Positions 1-6,804 of a DNA stretch of 11,605 bases are shown here, piece by piece. This DNA is from an uncultured Clostridia bacterium. GTDB taxonomy: Bacteria; Bacillota; Clostridia; Oscillospirales; Oscillospiraceae. The stretch covers positions 1 through 11,605 of the forward strand of contig CAMVJF010000034.1 in NCBI GenBank assembly GCA_947167725.1, given 5' to 3'. The notes beneath the pieces are model-generated. The model made no database searches. It had not been told where the DNA came from and saw only the letters and a list, made by a program, of their open reading frames with translations. The position numbers and the translations under genes were made by a program. Within the stretch, counting starts at the first letter, position 1. Each line of letters begins with the position of its first letter.

Positions 1-981
1 GTGGCGATCACGCTGCTCGTCATCATCTTCGGAGAGACGATCCCCAAGATCACCGCGAAGAAGGCGGCGAACACCGTTGCGCTGCGCGACGCCTATATCG
101 TGCGGGCGATGATGATCGTGCTCAAGCCGCTGATCTGGCTCGTCGTGGGACTGACCCATCTGCTCACCGGCCCGGAGCGGACCGAGGAGGAGAGCGACGG
201 CGAAGAGGCCGTCGAGGAGCTGCAGTCCATCATCGAGACCGCCGAGGACGAGGAGGTCCTCGACGAGGACCAGTCCGAGCTGCTGCAGGCCGCGATCGAC
301 TTCTCCGAGATCTCCGCGATGGAGGTCATGACGGCCCGCGTGGACGTCTGCGCGATCGATATCGAGGACGACTGGAGCGAGATCGTCAGCGCCGTCGAAG
401 AGGCGCCCTTCTCGCGTCTGCCGGTATACGAGGGCAGCATCGACAATATCATCGGCGTGCTGTATCTCAACCACTTCCTCAAGGCGCTGACGGAAAAGGG
501 CAAGCATACCGATATCCGCAAGCTGCTCATGCAGCCCTGCTACGTCTACAAGACGATGAAGCTGCCCGCCGTGCTCAGCCTCCTGCGCAAGGCCAAGCAG
601 CACCTCGCCATCGTGACCGACGAATACGGCGGCACGCTGGGCGTCGTGTCGATGGAGGACGTGCTCGAGCAGATCGTCGGCGATATCTGGGACGATACCG
701 ACGTTATCGAGCAGGAGGTCGTTGAACGCGCCGAGGGCGAATATGAGCTCGACGGCGACATGAATATCTACGACTTCCTCGAGCTGGTCGGCATCCCGGA
801 GGAGGATTTCGAGGCGGAGAGCGCGACGCTCGGCGGCTGGACGGTCGAACGCTTCGGGAGCTTCCCAAAGAAGGGCGACAGCTTCCGCTACGAGGATCTG
901 AGCGTCACCGTGCTTGAGATGGACGGCCGCCGCGTGGAAAAGCTGCTCGTCAAGATCGAGCCTCCTGCGGAGGAAGAATGA
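1..981 (+). CDS. CNNM/CorC-type (HlyC/CorC family, 'hemolysin') membrane protein, 5'-partial
   Basis: The reading frame is open from the first base, so the gene starts upstream of the window; the GTG at base 1 is probably an internal Val codon. The visible 326 residues begin inside the DUF21/CNNM membrane domain (GETIPK motif at residues 11-16, then a hydrophobic helix at about 39-57). An acidic linker follows (about 58-90), then a CBS pair (about 105-230, with the typical TDEYGGTLGVVSMEDVLE stretch near 208-225) and a C-terminal CorC_HlyC domain (about 240-320). Family members are usually a little over 400 residues, so roughly 100 N-terminal residues are missing. Known relatives are linked to Mg2+/Co2+ homeostasis or efflux; the 'hemolysin' label is historical. 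A terminator follows directly, so this gene is not part of the downstream operon. Confidence 0.9.
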   Translation: MAITLLVIIFGETIPKITAKKAANTVALRDAYIVRAMMIVLKPLIWLVVGLTHLLTGPERTEEESDGEEAVEELQSIIETAEDEEVLDEDQSELLQAAIDFSEISAMEVMTARVDVCAIDIEDDWSEIVSAVEEAPFSRLPVYEGSIDNIIGVLYLNHFLKALTEKGKHTDIRKLLMQPCYVYKTMKLPAVLSLLRKAKQHLAIVTDEYGGTLGVVSMEDVLEQIVGDIWDDTDVIEQEVVERAEGEYELDGDMNIYDFLELVGIPEEDFEAESATLGGWTVERFGSFPKKGDSFRYEDLSVTVLEMDGRRVEKLLVKIEPPAEEE

Positions 982-1017
982 GCCGCGGCCTGTCGCGGCC
1001 GCAGAAAACGGAAAATG

Positions 1018-1047
1018 CGCCCGCTCCCCAAAAGGGGCGGGCGTTTT
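1018..1047 (+). terminator. Intrinsic terminator of the CNNM/CorC gene
   Basis: A GC-rich hairpin pairs CGCCCG (1018-1023) with CGGGCG (1038-1043) and CCCC (1026-1029) with GGGG (1034-1037). It has a two-base bulge on the left side and an AAAA loop, and is followed by TTTT. It lies 36 bases after the stop codon and before the tRNA promoter, so it isolates the two transcription units. Confidence 0.85.
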
Positions 1048-1077
1048 CATCCGCCGGAAAAAGACAGATTTTCCCAC

Positions 1078-1106
1078 TTGACTATTCTCCGGAGCTGTGC
1101 TATTAT
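1078..1106 (+). promoter_or_regulatory. Sigma-A-type promoter of the tRNA-fMet gene
   Basis: TTGACT (1078-1083) and TATTAT (1101-1106) each match the consensus at 5 of 6 positions and are separated by exactly 17 bases. The tRNA begins 20 bases after the -10 box, which fits a short processed leader. The preceding terminator and this promoter make the tRNA an independent unit. Confidence 0.8.
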
Positions 1107-1125
1107 ATCAAAGCTAAATCAATAT

Positions 1126-1201
<76 letters not shown>

Positions 1202-1203
1202 CT

Positions 1204-1242
1204 AAAAAGACCGTTTTCGATAAGAAAACGGTCTTTTTCTTT
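1204..1242. terminator. Perfect 15-bp bidirectional terminator between tRNA and integrase remnant
   Basis: The arm AAAAAGACCGTTTTC (1204-1218) is perfectly complementary to 1224-1238 around a GATAA loop, and is followed by CTTT. The stem ends in A-tract/T-tract on both sides, so it can act on the tRNA transcript (+) and on the convergent integrase remnant (-). It starts two bases after the tRNA CCA end. Confidence 0.9.
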
Positions 1243-1279
1243 ACAATTCGAAAGAATAAATTATTATTGCTCTCATCTG

Positions 1280-1301
1280 AGGGGCGAATTAGGGGTGAAA
1301 T
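1280..1301 (+). repeat. Tandem 11-bp imperfect direct repeat in the element remnant
   Basis: AGGGGCGAATT (1280-1290) is followed immediately by AGGGGTGAAAT (1291-1301), with 9 of 11 positions identical. It lies between the tRNA end and the integrase 3' end. Short direct repeats next to an att site often serve as arm-type binding sites for tyrosine integrases; that role is only a guess here. Confidence 0.4.
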
Positions 1302-1386
1302 AGAATGTGCTTATATACGTTTGTTCGATAGAAATCGAGGAATAACACAAATACTCGACATTTACCGGATTGCTATTTCATACTGC

Positions 1387-1818
1387 TTATCTTGCCCGTG
1401 CAAACACATTAGACCTTACTTCTGCTGCTTTTGCTCTAGCTTCTGCAATCTGATGGGCATAGATTTTGGCAGTTGTTGTTGCATCAGCATGCCCAAGTTC
1501 ACTTGCGGTCGTTACAAGATCAATGCCGTCTGCTATCATCGTTGACGCAACAGTGTGCCTGAAAGCGTGTGGATGGATGTGAGGCAGCGAGTTTGATTTT
1601 GAAAAGTCAGCCAACCATTGAGTGATACTGTCTGGTAACATAGGATTGCCGTTATCCTTTGTAAAGACATAGCCCGTCTCGGTCCAAAGCTGACCAGCTT
1701 CTGTTCGCATTTTTTCCTGTTTTATTTTCCAGTTACTGATCATTTCAGCGGTTTCAGGTGCAATTCTAATCGTTCGACTTTCTCCGTTTTTAACAGAAAA
1801 TGAAAAATGGCAGTTGAC
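1387..1818 (-). pseudogene. Tyrosine recombinase (phage/ICE-type integrase), 5'-truncated
   Basis: About 140 residues of the C-terminal catalytic domain are readable on the minus strand, ending at the TAA at 1389-1387. The second catalytic box HAFR is present (His codon 1569-1567, Arg 1560-1558), as are the LGH box and the nucleophile Tyr in KIYAH (codon 1461-1459). The arm-binding and core-binding N-terminal domains and the first catalytic Arg are absent, and full-length relatives run roughly 350-400 residues. The frame stays open upstream to 1935, but that translation resembles no integrase and reads through the TetR promoter and operators. The break is therefore placed near 1815-1820. A C-terminal fragment without the first Arg cannot recombine DNA. 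The gene is convergent with the tRNA and more A/T-rich than its neighbours. Confidence 0.82.
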
Positions 1819-1842
1819 AAAACTGGTGAAATAGTATATGTT
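1814..1842 (+). promoter_or_regulatory. Promoter of the TetR-KTR unit
   Basis: A perfect -35 box TTGACA (1814-1819) is followed after 17 bases by TATGTT (1837-1842), a 4-of-6 match to the -10 consensus. The predicted start of transcription (about 1849) falls on the first base of the first operator. The -35 box overlaps the last readable integrase codons, so the promoter sits on the junction between the element remnant and the regulator module. Confidence 0.7.
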
Positions 1843-1848
1843 TACAAG

Positions 1849-1862
1849 TGACCAGGTGGTCA
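1849..1862 (+). promoter_or_regulatory. TetR-family operator, copy 1 (TGACC-N4-GGTCA)
   Basis: TGACCAGGTGGTCA is a perfect inverted repeat with 6-bp arms (TGACCA/TGGTCA). It lies at the predicted transcription start, where a bound repressor would block RNA polymerase. Assignment to the adjacent TetR regulator is inference from position and symmetry. Confidence 0.72.
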
Positions 1863-1863
1863 T

Positions 1864-1877
1864 TGACCATGCGGTCA
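1864..1877 (+). promoter_or_regulatory. TetR-family operator, copy 2 (TGACC-N4-GGTCA)
   Basis: TGACCATGCGGTCA has the same 5-bp arms and 4-base centre as copy 1, with centres 15 bp apart. The inner half-sites also form a palindrome, TGGTCA-T-TGACCA (1857-1869), so four half-sites alternate in orientation. Confidence 0.7.
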
Positions 1878-1924
1878 CCGATAAGATCTCAACCTCGCAA
1901 ATAACGGAAAGGGAAAGTGGGATC

Positions 1925-2548
1925 ATGCCAACCAACTTATTCTTTGAGATCGACGATCAAAAGCAGAAAATGATCTTAGACGCGAGCCTGACGGAGTTCT
2001 CCTCCAGGGGATATACGGCCGGCTCCACCAACCAGATCGCGCTGGCGACCGGGATCAGCAAAGGAAGCCTGTTTACCTATTTCAATACCAAGGAAGATCT
2101 GTATATGTACCTGCTCGACGGGGTAATCCGGGAATTCCTGAGCGCCATGAGCGATTTCGAGGCCGAATTGCCCGAGGAGCTGTTCCAGCGCGTGATCAAA
2201 TATGCCGAGCACGAGCTGGCATGGCATCTGGATCATCCGAGAGAGTCGATGCTGATCGTGCAGGCCTTCTCGATGAACGGCAGCGAGATCAGAAAAAAGA
2301 TCGAGGCGAAATACGGCGCCGAAGAGCAGGATATTTACTACAGTCTGATGGAATGCGTGGATATGACGCACCTGAAGGGCGACCGCCAGGTCATCCTGAA
2401 CATCATCAAGTGGACCCTGAACGGGCTTCAGGACAGCGTCACCGGCCGTATGACGGTGGAGAAGGACTTCGTGATCAAGGATCTGTTCGAGGAGTATCAA
2501 AGCAATCTGATCCTGTACATGGACACGCTCAAGGCCGCCCTGACATAA
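1925..2548 (+). CDS. TetR/AcrR-family transcriptional regulator
   Basis: This 207-residue protein has a typical TetR N-terminal helix-turn-helix at about residues 33-57 (STNQIALATGISKGSLFTYF, then NTKEDLY). A variable all-helical C-terminal ligand and dimer domain follows; its ligand cannot be read. I chose ATG 1925 over the upstream in-frame ATG at 1838, because 1838 lies inside the -10 box and its 29 extra residues would be encoded by the operators; purine-rich GGGAAAGTGGG precedes 1925. The promoter with tandem operators suggests autorepression. The KTR gene follows after 38 bases in the same unit. Whether it also controls the downstream thiolase/ABC operon is open, because a strong hairpin intervenes and I see no second full operator copy in the window. 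Confidence 0.92.
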   Translation: MPTNLFFEIDDQKQKMILDASLTEFSSRGYTAGSTNQIALATGISKGSLFTYFNTKEDLYMYLLDGVIREFLSAMSDFEAELPEELFQRVIKYAEHELAWHLDHPRESMLIVQAFSMNGSEIRKKIEAKYGAEEQDIYYSLMECVDMTHLKGDRQVILNIIKWTLNGLQDSVTGRMTVEKDFVIKDLFEEYQSNLILYMDTLKAALT

Positions 2549-2586
2549 ATGATCGGGCGGGAAGAGACGGAGGTGAGCCGATTTCG

Positions 2587-2772
2587 ATGAAAACAGAATG
2601 GGTCCTGTGCCCCGTGTGCGGCAGCAAGACCCGAAACAGGATCCGCAGCGACACGGTCATGCACAATTTCCCGCTGTTCTGTCCAAAGTGCAAGAAGGAA
2701 ACGCTGGTGGATCTGGAAGGATTTGAAATTCGAATAGTGACAGAGCCGGACACTCAGATGCAGAGCCGATAA
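2587..2772 (+). CDS. Cysteine-rich KTR domain-containing small protein
   Basis: This 61-residue protein matches, from memory, the Cys_rich_KTR family. A first knuckle CPVC (Cys8, Cys11) is followed by the name-giving Lys-Thr-Arg (14-16) and an I-R-x-D-T-V stretch. A second knuckle CPKC (Cys32, Cys35) comes after N-F-P-L-F, and the tail ends in E-P-D...Q-S-R as in relatives. Two CxxC pairs suggest a zinc ribbon; the molecular role of the family is not known to me. Members often occur on clostridial mobile elements and beside TetR-like regulators. A strong Shine-Dalgarno GGAGGTGA (2569-2576) sits 10 bases before ATG 2587. Its last four sense codons and stop form the left arm of the terminator-like hairpin that follows. 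Confidence 0.88.
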   Translation: MKTEWVLCPVCGSKTRNRIRSDTVMHNFPLFCPKCKKETLVDLEGFEIRIVTEPDTQMQSR

Positions 2773-2814
2773 GTATTGTGGTCATCCACGGTATTTGTCG
2801 GCTCTGCCTGTTTT
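2760..2814 (+). terminator. 22-bp terminator-like hairpin at the KTR stop codon
   Basis: Bases 2760-2781 pair without interruption with 2786-2807 around a TCAT loop: 18 Watson-Crick pairs and four G-U wobbles. CTG and then TTTT (2811-2814) follow. The wobbles exist only in the + strand RNA, which points to a role in the KTR transcript rather than in DNA or antisense RNA. The stem includes the KTR stop codon (2770-2772) and ends 28 bases before the thiolase start. The U-run is short and offset by three bases, so partial readthrough (attenuation) is plausible. Confidence 0.72.
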
Positions 2815-2835
2815 CCGGGAAAGGACGGATACGCA

Positions 2836-4017
2836 ATGAAGAAAAACAACGACGCGGTGATCGTCAGCGCCCTGCGCACGCCGGTCGCCAAGTACAGGGG
2901 CGATTTTGCGACTCTGACCATGCCCGAGCTTGGGGCCATCGTGCTGAAGGGCATCCTTGAAAAAACGCAGCTGGATCCCGCCGCCGTGGACGAGCTGGTT
3001 TTCGGCAACCTGTACGGCTCCGATTACGGCAACACGGCCCGCTGCTGCTGGCTGGAGGCTGACTACCCGCTGCCGACCTCCGCCCTGACGGTGGATCGCC
3101 AGTGCGGCAGCGCGGTCAACGCGGTGGGGCTCGCGGCCGTACAGATCCGCGAGGGCATTTATGACGTGTGCATCGCCGGCGGTGTCGAAAGCTATTCCCA
3201 GCAGCCGATCTATATCCAGCGCCCGCAGCGGGATTTTCCCGACGATCTGAAGATCCTGCCGCGCAAGGTGGCGCCCGAGAAGATCGGCAAGGGCTGTCTC
3301 GCCACGGACATGATCGAGACGGCCGACAAGCTGGCGGAGATGTACGGCATTAGCCGCGAGGAGTGCGATCGCTTCGCGCTTGCGAGTCATCTCAACGCCG
3401 CCGCCGCGTGGAAAAACGGGTTGTTCGACGAGCAGGTGATGAGCGTGTCGATCCCGCAGAAAAAGGGGGATCCAAGGATCGTCGCGATGGACGCCTGCAT
3501 CCGCCCGGATTCCACGATGGAGTCGCTGGGCAGGCTGAGGGCGCTCGCCGACGGAGTCACGACCGCGGGCAACTCCTCTCCGAGAAACGACGCGGCGACC
3601 GCTCTGCTGATCATGCGCCGCGACAAGGCTGCGACGCTCGGCTATACGCCGCTGGCCAGGGTACGCGAGTTCGCGACGGCAGGCGTAGATCCGCGCATCA
3701 TGGGCATCGGGCCCGTGGCCTCCACACGCCGGCTGATGGAGCGTTTCGGTTACCGCCTGTCGGATTTCAAGCTGATCGAGCTCAACGAGGCCTTTGCCGC
3801 GCAGTCGCTCGCCTGCATCAAAGAGCTCGGCCTGGATCCCTCGACCGTGAACGTCGAGGGCGGAGCCATCGCCATCGGGCATCCCACTGGCGCTTCCGGC
3901 GGCATGCTGGCCGGCCGCATGGTGCACGCGCTGAAGCACCGCGGCGAGGATCTGGGCCTGGTCACCTTCTGCTGCGGCGGCGGCCAGGGCATCTCGCTGG
4001 TCATAGAAAACGAATAA
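2836..4017 (+). CDS. Thiolase family protein (acetyl-CoA C-acyltransferase)
   Basis: Thiolases cleave 3-oxoacyl-CoA with CoA to give acetyl-CoA and a shortened acyl-CoA, or run in reverse to condense. All catalytic elements are visible in this 393-residue protein, the usual length: nucleophile Cys90 in RQCGS, NEAF at 317-320, the GHP His349, and the C-terminal acid/base Cys379 in CCGGGQG. The start at ATG 2836 gives the standard N-terminus (AVIVSALRTPVAKYRG); the in-frame TTG/ATG-like extension to 2776 falls inside the hairpin and is unlikely. GGAAAGGA precedes the start. It is the first gene after the KTR hairpin and lies 22 bases before the first hydrolase gene. Degradative thiolase, biosynthetic acetyl-CoA acetyltransferase and 3-oxoadipyl-CoA thiolase cannot be separated here. 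The CoA-transferase and hydrolase neighbours favour a degradative role, by inference. Confidence 0.93.
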   Translation: MKKNNDAVIVSALRTPVAKYRGDFATLTMPELGAIVLKGILEKTQLDPAAVDELVFGNLYGSDYGNTARCCWLEADYPLPTSALTVDRQCGSAVNAVGLAAVQIREGIYDVCIAGGVESYSQQPIYIQRPQRDFPDDLKILPRKVAPEKIGKGCLATDMIETADKLAEMYGISREECDRFALASHLNAAAAWKNGLFDEQVMSVSIPQKKGDPRIVAMDACIRPDSTMESLGRLRALADGVTTAGNSSPRNDAATALLIMRRDKAATLGYTPLARVREFATAGVDPRIMGIGPVASTRRLMERFGYRLSDFKLIELNEAFAAQSLACIKELGLDPSTVNVEGGAIAIGHPTGASGGMLAGRMVHALKHRGEDLGLVTFCCGGGQGISLVIENE

Positions 4018-4039
4018 ACAACAAGAAAGGGGGACAAAC

Positions 4040-4885
4040 ATGCCGTTTATCCAAACAAAAAGCAATCTGACCATGTTCTACACCCTCGTGGGGACAGGCG
4101 AAAAGACGATCGTGATGATCCACGGCGCCGGATCGACCAGCCGCCACTGGCCGATGCAGCTGCGCGCCCTGGTGAAAGCCGGGTTCCGTGTCCTGACCTA
4201 CGACAACCGCGGACACGGAGCGACGCCGGGAACGGAGGGCCTTTACAGCATCGAGCTGCTGGCAAAGGATCTTGAAGAGCTGCTCGAGGCGCTCGGCATC
4301 GAGGAAAAGATCTGTCTCTGCGGCATCTCCATGGGCGGCCTGATCGCCCAGGAGTTCATGATCCGCAACCCAGACAGGGTGACGGCCGCGATCCTGTCCA
4401 ACACCTACAGCTTTCTCGGATACGACTTTATCGCGGCCGCGGTCGGAGCGGACCCGGAGGCCCTCAAGCAGCGTGAGTTGACTCCGGAGCTCATGTACGA
4501 GGCGCTGTCGAAAGGCTATGTCGAAAACTGGGACGCCGCCGCGCACATGATGATGGCCTCGGATTTCCTGATGTCCACCGAGCTGGGAAAGGACCTCTTC
4601 TTCGACGACATGGTCATCCAGACGCTGGAGGAGCGGATCAAGACCAACGCGGCGACGGGAGCTTTTGATTCCCGCAGCAGGCTGGACCGGATCAAATGCC
4701 CCGTTCTGGTCATCGGCAGCGACAGGGACATGACCGTGCCCTTCGCCGAATCCGCGTATCTGCATGAACACATCGCGGGAAGCAGATATGTCGTGATGGA
4801 AAACATGAATCATGTTCCCACCATGGACGCGCCCGAGATCTTCAACCGTCACATGCTTGCGTTTCTCGGCGACGTTTATGCCTGA
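4040..4885 (+). CDS. Alpha/beta-fold hydrolase (first of two)
   Basis: This 281-residue cytosolic alpha/beta hydrolase has an intact triad. The nucleophile Ser97 is in GISMGG, the likely acid Asp230 is in GSDRDMTVP, and His258 is in NHVP. The oxyanion-hole motif HGAG is at residues 28-31, and DNRGHG (55-60) is typical of the esterase/lactonase branch. No signal peptide is seen. The overall pattern resembles 3-oxoadipate enol-lactonase and carboxylesterase-like enzymes, but the substrate cannot be assigned. GAAAGGGGG lies just upstream of ATG 4040. It follows the thiolase gene by 22 bases and precedes the importer genes by 75 bases; within this operon it probably hydrolyses an ester, lactone, amide or thioester of the imported compound (inference). 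Confidence 0.9.
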   Translation: MPFIQTKSNLTMFYTLVGTGEKTIVMIHGAGSTSRHWPMQLRALVKAGFRVLTYDNRGHGATPGTEGLYSIELLAKDLEELLEALGIEEKICLCGISMGGLIAQEFMIRNPDRVTAAILSNTYSFLGYDFIAAAVGADPEALKQRELTPELMYEALSKGYVENWDAAAHMMMASDFLMSTELGKDLFFDDMVIQTLEERIKTNAATGAFDSRSRLDRIKCPVLVIGSDRDMTVPFAESAYLHEHIAGSRYVVMENMNHVPTMDAPEIFNRHMLAFLGDVYA

Positions 4886-4960
4886 AAAAACAGCGCGGCG
4901 AAAAGCCCCGCGGCCGGAAAAGGACCGTGAGGCGCAGCCGCGGCGAAGGAGGAGGATGCA

Positions 4961-5899
4961 ATGTCAAGATATATCATCCGGCGGCTTCTTCTGATCATCC
5001 CGACGACGCTGCTGGTCGTCCTGCTGGTCTTCCTGATCATGAATATCACACCGGGCGATCCCGGCCGCATGATCCTGGGCGTCGGGCAGGGTGTCACACA
5101 GGAGGCTGTCGACGCGCTGAATCATTCGCTCGGCATGGACAGGCCCGTGATGGAGCGCTATGTCACTTACATCTGGAATATCCTCCATCTGGATTTCGGC
5201 CTGTCGTACCATTCGCGCCAGCCGGTGCTCGACACTCTGGTGAAGAGCTTTCCCATCACATTCCAGCTCGCCTTTCTTTCGATCCTGGTAACGGTCGTGG
5301 TCGGCATCCCGCTGGGGATTATCTCAGCCGCAAGGCGCTACTCGGTGCTTGACGGCACCCTGACGGTCGTCGCGCTGGTGGTCGCGTCCGTGCCGGGCTT
5401 CTGGCTGGGCATCATGCTGATTCTGATCTTCTCCCTCAAGCTCGGGCTCCTGCCGACCTCCGGCATCGGTACGCTGAAGCACTACGTTCTGCCCGTGCTG
5501 ACGCTGGCCCTGCCGAACGCGGCCTTCCTGCTGAGGATTACGAGAGTGACGATGCTCGAAACGCTGCGGCAGGATTATATCCGCACCGCACGCGCAAAGG
5601 GAGCCAGCGAAAAGAGGGTCATTTTCCGCCACGCGCTGAAAAACACGCTGCTCCCGGTCGTGACGACGCTGGGTCTGAGCTTTGCGAATCTGCTGGGCGG
5701 CGCAATCGTCGTCGAGGCGGTGTTCGGCCTTCCCGGACTGGGCGAGGTGATCCTTGACGCGCTGGTGCTCAAGGACGTGCCGGTGGTCATGGCCTCCATC
5801 ATCCTCATCGCCGTCCTGTTTATGCTGATCGTGCTGGCCGTGGATATCCTGTACGCCTATATCGATCCCCGGATCAAGGCACAGTTCGGCGGGAGGTGA
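4961..5899 (+). CDS. ABC transporter permease, DppB/OppB type
   Basis: This 312-residue integral membrane protein is of the BPD_transp_1 type. A first membrane helix at about residues 9-29 is followed by NITPGDP, the family's N-terminal signature. Several further helices follow (about 100-122, 132-160, 175-195, 235-255 and 278-300). The cytoplasmic EAA-type coupling loop is at about 206-232 (YIRTARAKGAS...KNTLLP), and the C-terminus carries the conserved YIDPRIK. It forms the importer channel with the next permease. AAGGAGG (4947-4953) sets the ATG start. The second permease gene begins 5 bases after its stop codon, so the two are tightly co-translated. Confidence 0.95.
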   Translation: MSRYIIRRLLLIIPTTLLVVLLVFLIMNITPGDPGRMILGVGQGVTQEAVDALNHSLGMDRPVMERYVTYIWNILHLDFGLSYHSRQPVLDTLVKSFPITFQLAFLSILVTVVVGIPLGIISAARRYSVLDGTLTVVALVVASVPGFWLGIMLILIFSLKLGLLPTSGIGTLKHYVLPVLTLALPNAAFLLRITRVTMLETLRQDYIRTARAKGASEKRVIFRHALKNTLLPVVTTLGLSFANLLGGAIVVEAVFGLPGLGEVILDALVLKDVPVVMASIILIAVLFMLIVLAVDILYAYIDPRIKAQFGGR

Positions 5900-5904
5900 A
5901 GGCC

Positions 5905-6795
5905 ATGAAAAAATGGAGAAAAAAGCAGCCTGCTTTCCGGCTCGACGGCAGCGGCCGCTTCGGCGATATCTGGTACAGCCTTTCTCAGAGCAAGGTGACC
6001 ATGCTGGGTCTGTCGATCGTGCTTCTGGTCTGCTTCATGGCTGTCTTCGCGGATGCCATCGCCGACTACGACACCCGCGTCATCATGCAGAACGCCAAGG
6101 AGCGTCTGCAGGGTCCAAGTCTCGCGCACTGGTTCGGCACGGACGCTTTCGGCAGAGATATTTTTGCCCGCATTATCCACGGCTCGCGCTATTCGCTGGC
6201 CATCGGTCTGGCCTGCTCGGCCATTTCGCTGGTCTGCGGAAGCGCGATCGGCGCGGTCGCCGCCTATCTGGGCGGCAAGGTAGACAACATCATCATGCGC
6301 ATACTGGATATCGTCACCTGCATTCCCGCCATGGTGCTGGCGCTGGCGCTGATCTCCGCGCTGGGGCAGGGCTTCTGGAATCTGGTGCTGGCGATATCCC
6401 TGGCGACGATCGCATCCTTTGCCCGCGTCGCGCGCTCGGTGATCCTCTCCATCGTGCAGCAGGATTTCATCGAAGCGGCGAAGGCCTGCGGCGTGGGGAA
6501 GGTGCGAACGATCGTCGTCTACATCATCCCCAATGCGATCGGCCTGCTGGTCGTACAGACCACGATGAACATCGCCGCGCTGATCATCGCGGCCGCGGCG
6601 CTGAGCTTCATCGGCATGGGCGTTCAGCCGCCCGCCCCGGAGTGGGGCACGATGCTGGCCGAATCCAGAGCTTTCATGCGGCTTTATCCGCATTACGTCA
6701 TATTCCCGGGTCTGGCGATCGTCGTCACGTCCCTCGGCTTCAACCTGCTGGGTGACGGTCTGGCGGAGGCGCTCGATCCGCGCATGAAAGATTGA
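5905..6795 (+). CDS. ABC transporter permease, DppC/OppC type
   Basis: This 296-residue partner permease has an N-terminal cytoplasmic segment and a membrane helix at about 33-52. The diagnostic DppC/OppC motif is HWFGTDAFGRDIFARIIHGSR (residues 75-95 region). More helices follow, then an EAA loop (FIEAAKACGV...IIPN), and the ending is LDPRMKD. I prefer ATG 5905 to the in-frame GTG at 5896, because GTG 5896 lies within the ribosome-binding sequence GGAGGTGA (5892-5899), which is spaced 5 bases from ATG 5905. It pairs with the preceding permease to form the transmembrane pore. Confidence 0.95.
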   Translation: MKKWRKKQPAFRLDGSGRFGDIWYSLSQSKVTMLGLSIVLLVCFMAVFADAIADYDTRVIMQNAKERLQGPSLAHWFGTDAFGRDIFARIIHGSRYSLAIGLACSAISLVCGSAIGAVAAYLGGKVDNIIMRILDIVTCIPAMVLALALISALGQGFWNLVLAISLATIASFARVARSVILSIVQQDFIEAAKACGVGKVRTIVVYIIPNAIGLLVVQTTMNIAALIIAAAALSFIGMGVQPPAPEWGTMLAESRAFMRLYPHYVIFPGLAIVVTSLGFNLLGDGLAEALDPRMKD

Positions 6796-6804
6796 GGTCG
6801 TACG

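Larger units (their letters stand above)
1202..1820. mobile_element. Remnant of a tRNA-integrated element (integrative element or prophage scar)
   Basis: This stretch is visibly richer in A/T than everything around it. It abuts the 3' end of the tRNA-fMet gene, a classic integration target for tyrosine recombinases, and contains only a 5'-truncated integrase. No excisionase, replication or conjugation gene is present, and I found no second copy of the tRNA 3' end in the window, so both the far attachment site and the body of the element are missing. The right boundary is approximate, because the integrase similarity fades near 1815-1820, where the TetR promoter starts. Calling it an element remnant is inference from the integrase, the tRNA and the composition. 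Confidence 0.6.

Noticed and set aside
982..1002. An inverted GCGGCC-rich repeat right after the CNNM/CorC stop codon
   Set aside because: It is short and has no U-run; the better terminator hairpin follows at 1018-1047.
1899..1912. A 14-base match AAATAACGGAAAGG shared with 11210-11223, both just upstream of start codons
   Set aside because: It is purine-rich ribosome-site sequence; one such match within 11.6 kb is not surprising and no extended similarity surrounds it.
1838..1924. An N-terminal extension of the TetR regulator from ATG 1838
   Set aside because: It would be encoded by the -10 box and both operators, lacks a ribosome site, and adds residues absent from typical TetR proteins.
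2782..4074. A 430-codon open frame on the minus strand opposite the thiolase
   Set aside because: The thiolase on the + strand has all catalytic motifs, while the minus frame looks like no protein family.
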